NCBI GenBank assembly: GCA_902729315.2
Contig: LR746280.1
Location: 3,282,501-3,346,500 of the forward strand
DNA from: Spirodela intermedia
Taxonomy: Eukaryota; Streptophyta; Magnoliopsida; Alismatales; Araceae
Direction: 5' to 3'
Length of the DNA: 64,000 nt
Part shown: one piece after another, positions 1-12,880 of the stretch
How positions within the stretch are numbered: position 1 is the first letter of the stretch
Layout: every line of letters starts with the position of its first letter
Program-made: the position numbers and the translations under genes
The notes under the pieces: model-generated
What the model was told of the DNA's origin: nothing
What the model saw: the letters and a program-made list of their open reading frames with translations, nothing else
Database searches by the model: none

Positions 1-1280
1 AGGATGCTGTGGGCGTTGATGTTCCAGTGGGGCGCGTAGTGGGCGTTCTGCCTGAGGAATCCCCCCTCCACGCTCAGCCGAAGGAACCGGAGGATTGGGA
101 GCTTCTGGCTGTTGAGGCTGGTGACGCTTCCGGCCTCCCGACTGTACACATCGGCACGATCCGGGTTGCGGATGTTCTCTCTGTTCCTGAGGTTGCAGAG
201 GATCTCCTCTAGACCGTTTGTCCCCCTCGTCCTCCTCCGCCGCCTCTCTTCTTCTTCCTCTTCCTCTTCCTGCCGTTCTTGGCGTCTCTCCGGCCTCACG
301 AACTGGAGTCCCCTCTCGACCCGGACTATATTGCCCCTCCGGTCGTCGTGTCCTTGTAACTTCCTTATGGTCTCCCGGCTGACGCCGAATGCCTCGGCAA
401 GTACGTCAACGTTGAGTCCACGGAAGACGTTGCCGGAGAAGGCCTCCTCTCCCTCGCTCGATTCTCGGCGTTCCGGGCTGCCGGCCAGCTCAAACCTCTG
501 CAGAACGATCCAGGAGAAAACGAAACATCAGAGGATACTCTGGTAAGCATAAGTTCTCCAACTGGAGTAGACGAGGATCCGAACGGGTGAATAGCTTACT
601 CGCAGTGTCTGATCGAGCTGGTTGGCGTTGTTGCCTGAGTCGGCGACGGTGACGGCGACGACGGGCGTCTCACCGTCGTTGTAGAACCAGGTGGTCACGC
701 CGGCCGGCAGAGCGATGACGTCTCCCTCCCGGAACCGGTGAATCTTTTGGTGCTGATCACGAAGGCTCTCTCCCCGTCGTTCCTCCTCCCGTGGCTCCGA
801 CTGTTGGAAGGACTGGAACGTCTCCGGGCATCCCGGGAACACGGAGCTAGTAACACCGTTCCCTATGAGAACAAGGAGAGATAGAGAGCAAGCGGCCTCT
901 TAGAGAACTGTGGCGTTAATCTGCGAGATATCCCGGTCTGTCTCACGGCACTGACCTTGGATGATGTAGACGAGGCGAGGGGCGTTGGAGTAGTAGGGCA
1001 GAAGAAGCCCTTTGGGCTCGATGGTCGTGCGGTAGGCAGCGACGCCAGCGAGCTGGAACTGCTCCTGGTTCTGGTCCCAGTACTCGATCACCCCCGCTTC
1101 GGCCTGGATCCTCCTTGACGGCTCCACTGCCTCTAGCCTCTCGAGCCGCCATTCCCTCCTCTCCGTCTGCCGGCGGGGCTGCCTCCCCTCTCCGAAGGGC
1201 AGCTGGCCGAGACAACCCTGGGAGAGGAGGAGCACGCAGACGGCGGAGGAGAGCAGGGACAACCCACTTCTAGTCGCCAT
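1..1280 (-). CDS. 11S globulin (legumin-type) seed storage protein, 3' end outside the window
   Basis: Partial gene; exons are complement 956-1280, 600-862 and 1-497, with introns of 93 and 102 bp (GT-AG, phases close). The ATG at 1280 is followed by a hydrophobic signal peptide ending near QGCLG. Legumin hallmarks follow in order: [63 protein letters not shown] and DTPVVAV-like ETPVVAV (first cupin), an Arg/Glu-rich variable stretch, then the Asn-Gly processing site TNGLEEILC that separates acidic and basic chains, and the start of the second cupin ([11 protein letters not shown]) at the edge. The protein is co-translationally exported to the ER, cleaved in protein storage vacuoles and stored as hexamers in seeds. 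The interchain cysteines (FPGC, EEILC) are present, but the usual intrachain pair is replaced by Trp ([12 protein letters not shown]) and Leu (FQLAGV). Family assignment is secure; the remaining basic-chain exon sequence lies outside. Confidence 0.95.
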
Positions 1281-1343
1281 GGCCACCAAGCGGTCTGAGA
1301 AGCGAATGCAGCTCGGTTTGGGATGAGGAAGGAGAGGCCCCGG

Positions 1344-1351
1344 TATTTATA
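1344..1351 (-). promoter_or_regulatory. TATA box of the 11S globulin gene
   Basis: TATAAATA on the minus strand, 64 bp upstream of the globulin ATG, a normal spacing for a short seed-protein leader. Confidence 0.8.
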
Positions 1352-1694
1352 GGGTCGGAGAAGGCGGTTGCGGAGTTCTTGTTACCTTCCCAGCTCGTCC
1401 CTTTCTCGTGACCACCTCACGTCTCGCCGGCGCCGCTTAGAATGTTCGACCTTACAAGCCCTGGAGGAGGTGGCGGCGGATCGTGACGCGTCGCCGCAGT
1501 GGCGGAGGTCACACAGCGTCTAGGTTCACTGTACCTGGCTCACCCCAGCTGTGAAACCTTCCAATGCAATACAACGGGTGGCGGCAACCCTCCTCGGGGG
1601 AGAAGGCTTTAGCATCGTACGTGGATATGATCCATTTCTTTCTCTTTTTTTTTCTTTTTATGGTCTCAACTGCAGTGCCTCATCCATCATGTTG

Positions 1695-1700
1695 TGCATG
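1695..1700 (-). promoter_or_regulatory. Possible RY (CATGCA) element of the globulin promoter
   Basis: CATGCA on the minus strand about 345 bp upstream of the TATA box. RY elements bind B3 factors (ABI3/FUS3/LEC2 class) in seed storage promoters. An ACGT core (CCACGTAC, minus strand, around 1617-1624) lies nearer the gene. A six-base match alone is weak; the assignment rests on gene context. Confidence 0.4.
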
Positions 1701-3210
1701 AGATGAGATCAGCCGGATTGATTCATATGACATACGACAGTAGTGAATAAGCTTGGGACTTTCCTCTAAAATGGGCATGCCCATCAAGGGTTGTGCCGAA
1801 CTTACGGGTTCTGCCAGGGAACTAGTTTTGACTATTTCTCTGTTGGATCGCAGTTTTTAACCTTCTATAACAAAGACATAACCGAACTTTGAGCGCTCCC
1901 TCAACAGTCGTATATGATGCTGCCCAGAATACAGAAGATTAAGAGAAGCCTGTAATTGAAGGCTCAATCACATTACTATTGTGTTCTAAAAAGAATAATG
2001 TTAAAAGATGATTCAATTTTTTATTTTGTCTGACTAAATTGCAAGAACACTAATTCAACTCAAGTTGGTCGACAAGAATTTATTTTTTAATTTTTGTTTC
2101 TATTTTCCTGTAAGAAGTTTTAATTCTTCCTTAGGGTCTGCTTGCCTTTAGTGATTTATCACCTCCTTTTTAACCTAAATAAACGTCCTCATTTCAATCC
2201 CACAAGAGCTATTGAAGTATTATAAGCTTTTCTCTCCTTTTAGAGCTATCCTCGTCTACTTGTAAATTAAATTACCCCCTTGTGGATTCAAGAGTTACTT
2301 TTGATCTTTTAGGTTTATGATCAACATATTGATTCAAGTACTGAATTTTTAATTATGTTGTTTTAGGACTTCGTTTCTTTATCCAGGTTTATGCTTTGTG
2401 GATTCAAGATTAGATATTACTATTATTCATATGAATGTTTTTCAAGTGGTATCATAGCAAGAAAATAATGTAAATCAATGAGGATGATGCTCCAAAGGTA
2501 CATCCATTATCACAAATAAATTTTATTATTTTTCAAAAATACTTTAATAAATGATTCAAAGATGTAACTCATTTATTGAAATAACTATTTTCATGCACGA
2601 AAACATTAGAAACTTATTATCATACTCAAAAGGAAGATTATTTAAGGCATAGTCAAAATGATAAATCCAATCAAATGTCCACTGATCATCATTTAAGATT
2701 AATTTTTTGGAAGTTCTAAAAGTAGAGTGAATGATGATGACTCTAGATATTCCATAACAAAATAATTATCATGTTTAAATAGTCACTTATGAATCGAAGA
2801 GTTTCTTAATTGATTAGTAAAAGTAGGTGGCTTATAAATTAAAGGATAGTGCTCTATAGGTAGGAACAGTTTTATTCTAGTCATGTCAAATCAAGACTAG
2901 GAAGAAATGAAGAAACTTTATTCACCCTAATTATGAGAAAATCTTGTATGAGAAATAACATAACAAACAAAGTAGCTATTTGTCACATGAAGAATTTTAT
3001 AAATTATCAATATGAACTGATTTGATAGAATCTAAATATTCTATGCTTATGAAATTTGATAGTTTGAGATGAAATATAGAAGAAAAAGTTAGAATGTAGT
3101 CATTTTACAAATTGAATGATATTTTTATGAGTTCAAAATGATCGAAGATTGTTAGAAAATAAATAAACTAAATATTAAAACTTAAGTGCTAGATTTCCAC
3201 ATTTATCATA
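1701..3210. other. Gene-free AT-rich flank, probable retroelement debris
   Basis: No open frame of interest. The sequence shifts from the GC-rich globulin promoter to strongly AT-rich DNA after about 1900. The only structured sign is a degenerate tRNA primer-binding-like motif (separate entry). Confidence 0.6.
2447..2461 (+). mobile_element. Degenerate initiator-tRNA-Met primer binding site of an LTR retroelement
   Basis: TGGTATCATAGCAAG resembles the TGGTATCAGAGC primer-binding site used by many plant LTR retrotransposons, with one or two substitutions. It follows AT-rich sequence that could be LTR and precedes codon-like but broken sequence. No matching LTR pair was found by eye. Confidence 0.3.
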
Positions 3211-4910
3211 AGAGAGGTGATAAGTCTTCATTATCATGAGTTAATAATTAATTAATAATATTTTTTTAGTCTTAACTTATGATAAATATACTTATGTTTA
3301 TAAAAAAAATTAAAAGTAGTTTTAGTTGATAATGGGAATTTTTGACTATTTATGTGATTTTATGTGAATTTATAATTTTTATAATTCTATTTTTGAGATA
3401 AATGAAAAGAAATAAAATAAAATAAAAAATTAGAAAAGGGGAGAACCTACTAGCCAACCAAGTCTACAAGCAAGTCAAAAGCACAGTCGGGCAAAGCCAT
3501 GAGTGATGGGCTCAAGCAACTAAAAATGGGACTAGTAAGGGATAAGTGTGCGTCACTCCCTTTTCACGTCATTGTTGACCAAGTGGACATGAGACATGGA
3601 GCATTATAAACATTAGAGAGAGAGGTTATTGATCATAAAATCTTCTATTATTGTATATATGTCTCAAAACTCGTAAAATAACTAATATGGGACTAAACTG
3701 GCTTCTTGAAGGTTTTCAATAATTTTAATACCTAAAATACCCTTTATTTATAAGAGTGAGATACCTTGATGACATCACTATATAAGGGTGGTATTCAAGT
3801 ATTTATTTCCCTCTCTATCATGTAGACAAGCGATTGCGAGGGTTTGAATCATATCAAAGCTAAAACTCATATTTTTGTCTAATTAAATCATAATTTTCTT
3901 GTAGATTGCTGGTAATGATTAAGCCATCGAAATTGTTCAACCATCAACGAAAATCTTGTCAATGAGATTTACAAAGCATTGCTACTAAAATTATTAAATA
4001 ATTATAAATAAAAGAATCATAGATCCATCAAGTAAATCATCTTTGATTACTGACAAATAAGCCATCCTTAAAAAAATGATGATCCACTGAAAGAAAAATT
4101 GTTACATAGACTTGAGGATGAAGCTTCTTAAGATACATCCCGCCTCTACTCAGCTTATCTTTATAAGATGATAGTCATCAGAAAGTCAAAAAGTCATCAT
4201 TTTTCTATTCCATCGAGTGATAGTTATTAGAGATAATTCGATAACCCACTTCATTAATTTCTAAACTTTGTAAGAAAATCTAGAGATTTTCCATGTCGTC
4301 TATGTCCAAAGAGCACTTTCAAGGATGTGAACATTGTATAATAATTCTTTCGAACACAAAATTATAACGATCATTGTCATAAAGTCAGAAACTCTATATT
4401 TTCTACTTTAAACTTAATTTTTGTTTAAATCAATGATACTTTGTGAAATTTTAAGTTTCAAAACTCTTCTTCATTAAATTACAATTCTTCTAACTTTTAC
4501 AAAACTTAATTTGATCCATTAAATCATTTGAGCGAAATTTAATTCTTCTAGCTTTTACAAAACATAATTTGAACTCTTAAATCATTCAAGCGAGATTTAA
4601 TTCTTCTAGCTTTTACAATACTTAATTTGATCCATTAAATCATTCAAGTGAAATTTAATTCTTCTAGCTTTTATGAAACTTAATTTGACTCATTAATTCA
4701 AGTGAAATTCTATTTCTACTCAATTTACATTCATGGGGCATTAATGTCATCTTGACGTCTTCACCCTTTTTCTCTTTGTTGTGAATTTTTAAATACATTT
4801 TATATTTAACATTTAGTCTAAAACTCATAAAAAATTATATTTTTTTTGAAAAAATCTGAATTATTACCCAATATTATCTTATATTCCTATCATTGACCTG
4901 AAATTTTTGA
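3211..4910 (+). repeat. Dispersed ~1.6 kb repeat, copy A (LTR-like, begins TG)
   Basis: This copy matches the reverse complement of 9945-11505 along its whole length with moderate divergence. Anchors seen in both copies include TGATAAGTCTTCATTATCAT at the outer end, an AAACTCATATTTTT segment, CATAGACTTGAGGATGAA, and an ATTACCCAATATTAT-type segment at the inner end. The TG start and non-coding, AT-rich content suggest a solo LTR or LTR plus UTR of an old retroelement. The copies are inverted, so they cannot be the two LTRs of one simple insertion. Confidence 0.75.
4483..4710 (+). repeat. 58-bp tandem repeat, four copies, inside repeat copy A
   Basis: AATTCTTCTARCTTTTACA recurs at 4483, 4541, 4599 and 4657, an exact 58-bp period, each unit continuing with AACTTAATTTGAYYCATTAA. 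The last unit is shortened. The inverted copy near 10200 has a single equivalent unit. Confidence 0.85.
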
Positions 4911-7900
4911 AATGTTACAAGTGAATTAAATGACACCAATCAAATGTTTGCCCAAAATATGACTCTATAAACACTATTGAAGAAGATAATAAAGAGCAAG
5001 AAAATCAAGATTAGTTAGAGAAAACCTTTATCAAACTTGATACCAAGGACATGATATCATATTCACTCTTTATTAAAGGACTATGTATCAAAGGAGGAAG
5101 ATATCAAGCAAATAATATTCTTAGAACATGAATCATAGTTAATAGTTACATATATAATATCATCATCAATAGCGATTGTAGAAAAATATTGTTTAATCTA
5201 GTATGATTTATAAAATATAATTGAAAATAGAACCATAACCACACCCATATAGAATTAGTTGTATTAAAAAATTGTTGTAATTTTTTTTTAAAAACTTATC
5301 ACATGAAGTTTTTTATTTAGAAAATATTATTTGAATGAGTTTGATGCAATGTAGTTAATATAAATGTTAGGTCCAATGTGGCTAAGTACTAAAAGTGGGG
5401 GGTTGAACTGGTTTCTTATAATTTTTCATTCCATTATTTTATTTTGTAATATATATATGTGTCAACACACATTCTAACATAGTCTTTGAGATCTATATAC
5501 AGATTCATCTAAGTCACTTCTCTTTTCATCATGAGGTCACTTTGGTCTCTCTTTATCTCTCACTTGTAACTATGTGAAACACAAATTTTTATACTCATTC
5601 ACCCTTCATTGAGCTATACCAGTTCCTAGAGGATCCCCTTGTCACATTTCACTATTTCCTTCTAGAAATATAGTTGATTACACTAGATCAATAACCAAAC
5701 ACCTATGTTCAATCACTACAAAGATCTCACCAATCACAAGAAAGTATTGACCATCAACACCACATGCCTAAGTCAATATATAGTTCTTCTCAGAGAATGA
5801 CATCCTTTATGAATAGTTTTTGGCTCTCAACACTTCATATCTTAATCTAACTCTTTCTCTACTCACCACCTAGGTTACCTTAGGGTCTTATTAATTAGTT
5901 GACACATAGATCACAACAGATGAGTGAAGACGATGCTTTGATTCTCTATTTAAAACACGTGATTGATTTGTTGTGAAAGATCACATAGAATCTTCTTCTC
6001 GAGTTTGAATGAATGATGTTGATGAATGTATCTTCATTTAATGTTAACTTTGTTGTGTCTTCAACTGATCCTCTTTATACTCCAATATATCTATCATTTT
6101 AGTATCTAAAAATAGTCATATGAGTTTGAAAATCTTCTCACTACTTTGCCAACACACCAATGACCTTCAACTACTTTACGACACCAAATTTTTCACTCTT
6201 AAGTTTCATATTCATGATGTTTTATCTAGAGATTCTTAACGAATCAAAGAATATTTTCTCATTCAAAGTCTTAATTAGAGATAGTCATTTGGGTTGTTAT
6301 TGGCCTATGTATTTTGCTAACAAGTTACTATCCAAAAACTATACTTTAACCTTCAGTCATACTTCAGCTTAAACTTTTTCACTCTCATGTAGGCTGTCTA
6401 TTAAAAGTTTAAGCTTCCTTCTTAAATGTCTAATAAGCTAAGATTTATAGTGTCATTAGATCTATATCTTGCTCAATTAAAATTGATTTAGATTAAAATA
6501 TGAAGTGCTGATTCAAATAAACTTAGTTGGTGTAAGTCAAGTCATCTCCTTAGGGATCATGAATTGAGATCTATTTATTGGTTGATTAAAGTTGATACAA
6601 GTTATGGATATATTGCGAAAGAGAAAAAATTAGACATAAGGAGATGAGAAAGATGATTTTAGATGTGAAATAAAATTGGGCAAAATGTGAATAAAGTCAC
6701 ATGATGAAAAGGATCGTGTGATGAATTTTAACATTAATCAAGATCTAATTCCTATTTAAAATCATCCAAATCACAGATTACCTCAAAACCAACCTGATCA
6801 TCACGCATCTCCTTCCTTATTTCTGTTAGGAGGAGGCGATCACTACTAGTCATTAGAGGTAATATCTTTTAGGGCAAGGTAGCCAAAGATTCACAGATGA
6901 ACAAACCTTTAATCACAAGATGTGGCACTTGGGACCCTTTGAACCCTTCTAGGACAGCAACTACTTGAAGTTCTACCAAGATAAGTTGTCTTCTAAATGT
7001 TTCATACATTGTATATATAGGGTGATGCCCCTCTTTCTCTCCCTCACTCTCATGAACAAGATTAGCCCTTAAATCAACATTTGTGCCTCTCCTATTCCTA
7101 TGTGATTAACCTTTAGACCTTCTCATCATGGTATTGATTCTCACCCCTTTGATAGCAATGAAGTATTCACATAATCATCTCCTCTATTAGATGTTTCTTC
7201 AAGTCTTCTCATGTGCCTCTTGATAAGTAAGCATCTCAACTATTGGATTAATACCCCCTTGTATTGAGTGGATGGTGGATTTTCTCTCTATTATTTGGTT
7301 CACATCCTTTAGGTGATTATGGGCCTTTAGCTCATAACCTTTCACTTGAGCCCACTTCACCTTTAAGAACCTTAAGTGATATGAGCTTTGAGTCCATAAC
7401 TCTCCACTTAAGGCCAAGTACAATCTTGGTTCCTTAAAAATTTGTGAACTAATGCTTAACATCTTAAGCTCACATGGTTAGAAGACTAAGAAATACATCA
7501 CATTATCCCATGATGTACATCCAATATATGAAAATATATAATTCCATAAGAATCAAATGAAATACATAAAATATGTATGAATGCTGATGCATACCATAAT
7601 CATGTGAATTCATTAATAAATTAATAAATTTGTGTCTTGAAGTAATAGAATTTGATACAATATATTTTATATATCATGCATTATTCATGCATTATCAATG
7701 TCGTTGAACTCAAGAATCTTTTCTATGAAAGAATATAATACTTTGGCTAAATACTAACCTTTTTTTCAATGATTCAAAGTAGGGAGTACATTTCAGCTCT
7801 TCTCCCTTGTTATAGGACAAAACTACTAAAAAGAAGTTTTCGCCCATGATTGACAAAAGACATGTATATATATAAGGAAGGGTTCCCCTACCTCGGATTG

Positions 7901-9944
7901 CCTATGGATGACCTAGATCACAAGATTTTGTCTTGGTGATCGTCAACTATCTAATCATCCATCAAAGAGCACTGGCCACGATTTCCAATTCCCATTTGAC
8001 TGTTTTCCGATTTTCATGGCCAATAATGATCATTTGATGGTCACGTTATATTGTGACCATCAGAACCAACTATCACTCACTTAAGTTAGCAACGATTGAG
8101 ACTCTTTAATAGCCATCTTTTCTAACACAATTAAGTCATGTTTGTCAAATTGCAATGTTGAGATCATCATTGTGCCCATCAATTATTGTCATCAGATCTT
8201 CCTTTGCCAATTCGTTAGCCATTGAATCTTCATATCTTGATACTCTTTGAAACATGTGGTGCTCATTAGAACCTTGATCAGATCATGTCATGCATTGGTT
8301 GTTCAATCACTATGATAAAGGTCCATCAGATCCACCTAGACCTCAACCATTCATTTCACCCACCAATTCTAGCAATTGAATCTTCCTAAAAGCATAAAAT
8401 AATCCATAAAATAAAATAAAATAAAATAATAATCACCAAAGATATGTTTAACTTAATAAATTTAAGCATGCCATATTATTTGAAAATCTGTTAAATATAT
8501 ATATAAATAATATTATTGATAACATAAAATGGTATGTTATCAAAAATCAACTATTCCAACTCTTCAATAGAATTGCCTGTTCCTATACCAGAATCCGAAT
8601 TGACTCACAATTTCCCTAAACATGTAGCACAGATTGACTATAAACCATGACCTTCCAAGGCTACTTGAAACTTGAACCTAAATTAGAACCCTTTCCCTCT
8701 GAACTTGAATCAGCCCATGATTCTCCTACACCAGATTTCTCACTTCTTAAACCTAAACCAAAAATTATCTTAGAAGAGAAATCCATATCATTTAAACTTG
8801 AACTCGAACCTTCTAAGCTAGAGCTTGATATTGTTGAACGAATCCCAACCATCTTTCGCCAAACCAAGGCCTACAAACCCTTTTGGCCCAAGAAAATCAC
8901 CAAAGCTATTTACAAGAAAACCTAGCCTATTAAAGATTCATTGAAAACTCACAAAGTTAAGTACTAGCCTAGACGTCAAAAAACCGAGCAACCCTCTTCA
9001 AATCTTATTATTCTAAGTTATTTCTCACTACAATTTACAACTCTAAATTCTAGAGATTCTTTTAATATAGAAAAATCTTACCTTCATCTTTCATTATCCT
9101 ACCATGTCATATATTTTCTTTTCATCTTTTTTGGCACAAAAGTGGTCATTTGATAGAATTTTAAAATATCATTCTATATTCTCTCGTAAATAGCATCTAA
9201 TTTGATCTCATTTCACTTCTTCTAGATCAAATGAGGACAATCCTCAAATACAATCTCACTTTCCCACTTGGCCTCTTCATCACATATATCCTTGTCATTT
9301 TGATGTTGATGTCTTTTGAAGAGTCAATCAAATACTTATCCTTAAGATCTTATTGACAAGCCCACTCTTCATTAAATAAACTACCTTCAAGTCAATGGTT
9401 AATAGTTCAACCATCCCTCTTCTACTTTCACATCAACATCTTCTTATGCTCTCACCTTTCTTGACATCTTGCCCATCATTGAAAATTCAATTGAAGTATT
9501 GAACAAGTGGTGCAGTCATTGGAAGTAATAGAGGAACGATTTGCAAACTTGAGGATGTGATCTTTGAGTTCAAATCTGCAATTCTTTGACCATACAATTG
9601 ACTATCAAAGTTTTCTAATGATTATTCTCCTGAAATATTATATGTTCTTTGTTTTACTTTTGATATTTACAAAAAAGAGTAGAAAAATAACATGTAAAGG
9701 GAGCATTAAACAGATGATTGACTTATGTTTACTATATGAACAACTTAAATATTAATATTCAATGACTTTCCTTTATTGAAATTACACTTAATTACATGTA
9801 CATGATTCTTGATTATTGATGTGACTTAGTTGTCATATAATAAATCATGCAAATTTAAATATTTATAAAACTAAAAAATATTATTTTTAGATATTTAGAT
9901 ATATTTATGAAAGAATATAGCTATTATAATTCAATAAAAGTTCT
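4911..9944. other. Gene-free AT-rich region with possible retroelement remnants
   Basis: About 5 kb without a supportable gene. A sequence starting TGTTAGGTCCAATGTGG at about 5366, with a G-run shortly after, looks like the start of a plant LTR, but no partner was found. A 92-residue frame at 8647-8925 is rich in Leu-Glu-Pro-Lys repeats and has no recognised domain. On the minus strand around 9215-9310 a short frame (DEEAKWESEIVFEDCPHLI) faintly recalls the end of a chromoviral gypsy polyprotein. Confidence 0.5.
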
Positions 9945-11505
9945 AAAAAAAGTGGAGATTTTTCAAGTCGATCATAGATATTTATATAATATTGGATAAT
10001 ATTTTATAAGATTCTGTAAAAAATATTTTTTTTAATAATTTTTAAATTAAAAACATGAAAATAAAATATATTTAAAATTCATAAAAAAGAAAAATAAGAG
10101 AGCATATGTCATAATGATGCCAGCAACTTAACAAACGCAAATCAAATAGAAATAGAGTTTTGTCATCTGATTCTTACGTAAGTGATTACAAATGATTTAA
10201 TTTATCAAATTAAGATCTATAAAAGTCAAAATAATCATATTTGGCTGAAGAAAATTTTTAAAACTTAAAATCACACAAGTTACCACTAGATTAAGTATAA
10301 ATTAAGCTTAAAATAGGAAAAGTAAAGTTTCAATCTTGCGACAACAATCATCAAAATTCTATATATTCAAAAGAATTATCATACAATGTAGACAACTTCA
10401 AAGACTTTTTATGGACAAAAATGGTATGAATAATCTATAGATCTTTTTATGAAGTTTAAAAATCAATGAAGTGGATAATCAAATCATCTCTATTGCTTAT
10501 CACCTAGTGGAATAATCTATAGATCTCTAATAGTTGTCACAAAATAGAGATAAGTTGGTTGAAGATGAAGCATGTCTTAAAGAGATTCATCCTCAAGTCT
10601 ACATAGTAAAAAGGGAAACTCTTCATTGCATTTAGTACGCTCTCAAAAGGCAGTGACTTATCTCCTAGTAGATCATCCTCTTCTCAACAATGGCTTGCTT
10701 GTCAATTAATCCAAAATGATTTATTTGATAGATTCATGATCTTTTTATCCATAATCATTTGGTAATTTTAGTAATGATGTTCTACGAATTATGTTGATGA
10801 GATTTTTATCAATGATTGAATGATTTTAATAGCTTAATTGTTCACTAATAATTTGTAAGAAAATTATGATTTAATCAAATAAAAATATGAGTTTTGACTC
10901 TAACAAGATTTGAATCATCATTGATCACCCACCTATATAAGAGAGAGTGAAATAAATATGTAAATACCCTTATAACCTGACATCATAAGAGTATGTCATT
11001 TTCATAAACAAAGGATATTTAAAGTATTCAAATCATTGAAAACCTTCAAAAAGTTGTGACACCGATTTAGTCCTACATTAGTTATTTTCTGACTTTTGAG
11101 GCATATGTATTATAACACAAGAGTTTGTCACCAATAAGTCCCTCTCTTATGTGTGCACAACTACTTCTCGCCCTACGCCTAGTTGGCCATTAGTGACGTG
11201 GAAGGGGAGTAACGCACACATGTTTACTGGTCCCTTAGCTGCTCAAGCCCCCTACTCATGGCTCCTCTCGACTATGCTCTCAACCCTCTTGTGAGTTGAT
11301 AGGTCCACCCCTATTTCTATATTTTTTTTATTTTATTTTTCTTCATTTATCTCAAAAACATGATTATAAATCATATAATTAGCCAAATATTAATATAAAC
11401 TAACTAAAAATTACTTTTCATAATTTAACATATATATAAGTCTATTTATCAACTATATAATTAATTAATTATTAACTCATGATAATGAAGACTTATCAAT
11501 TATAT
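9945..11505 (-). repeat. Dispersed ~1.6 kb repeat, copy B, inverted relative to copy A
   Basis: The reverse complement aligns by eye with 3211-4910. The outer ends coincide (TGATAAGTCTTCATTATCAT), and the copies differ by scattered substitutions and by the 58-bp array, which is single-unit here. It is non-coding and AT-rich, consistent with an old LTR-derived repeat. Confidence 0.75.
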
Positions 11506-12880
11506 ACATAGTGAATGTGTCAATACATGTGTTAGCATAATAATATTAATCTATGTGAATATGTACTATCTATTTTATCATAATAAATGTCACAAATTAC
11601 ATGTCTATATTTATGAATCATGTTCATTATGGATATGCAAATACAAATATATGTTTATTTATGAAAACATGAGTTCTATGTGATTAATATATATATTCTA
11701 CATATTGTTTTTATTGAATGCACAAAATAAATTTTCTCTAAAGTGTTTTGTAAGTACCAAAAAGAGGAAGATTGTAGATGTCCTCAATGTTGACACACGT
11801 AGTAGATTTTGGCATGTATAGTAAAAAATTATTTCTGAATTATTTTTGAATAAGTTAAAGTATAATTCATCTTATATGCATCATGAATATTATCACCACA
11901 AGACAAGTGTTATTGATAAACATTCAAAATATATATATTTATAATGTTTTGTGTAATTCTATGGCTAACAACAAATCTAACGAGTCACACCCTTAAGATA
12001 TCTTTTGTCTTGAAGTAAAGAAGTACAATATTGTCCAAATATAAGCACAACATAACATGTGTCAACACATGTGACAAAGTCTCACAAATATTTTAGAAAA
12101 TCAAAGTCACCAATGAGATTCAAATGCAGTACCTGATTTTTTTTAAAAATTCTGATACTTTAAAAAAACTATTTTTATTCCTCTCATATATAGCATATAT
12201 GTCGAAATTCTTTAGGTTCAAATCAATTTGAAAAGAACCCAATATCATGAACACAAAACTGATGTTATGTGTCTTGTTGAAGTAGACATTTAATAATCAT
12301 AGCTAATTTGAATCACCGAACATAAAATGTGATTATGAAGTATACATATTTAAACACCATCTCAAATTATTAAATAATTTTATTTAATAATTCATATTAT
12401 TTAAAATTAATTTTTAAAATATAGTCATTAATATTCAAAAACATTATAGGAAAAATGAACTATATATGATTTTAATCAATTTTAATTCAAACCTAGTGAT
12501 ATGGATACCTATGTAGATAGAGAGTTAGTAAGCTATTAAAATCATATTTAACTTATTGAATTCTTATTGATTTGACTGGCTTAGTTGTTCCAATTCTTAT
12601 CACATTATTTTATGTAAAAAAGACAATTTTAATAGTAATATTGAAGTAATAATTTTGCTTAATGAGATTAATCAAATAAACAAAATCATTAATTTTTTAT
12701 TAGGTCATTTAGTATACTTACTTTGAATTATATATATAAACACTTTATATTCAGTTGTATATTAAGCATATTTACAATTTGGCGTAATTTGATATTCTAA
12801 CTGACCTTATAATTATTTTTTCATCATCAAAATATTATAAGTTTAATGTTCCAACAATGTGGATGAAAAGTTTTATCTAA
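11506..12880. other. Gene-free AT-rich region between repeat copy B and the gypsy relic
   Basis: No coding frame, RNA gene or clear repeat recognised. Probably further decayed retroelement sequence upstream of the reverse-transcriptase relic. Confidence 0.5.

Noticed and set aside
8647-8925. 92-residue Leu-Glu-Pro-rich frame as a gene
   Set aside because: No start context, splice sites, promoter or homology; it sits in decayed AT-rich repeat DNA.
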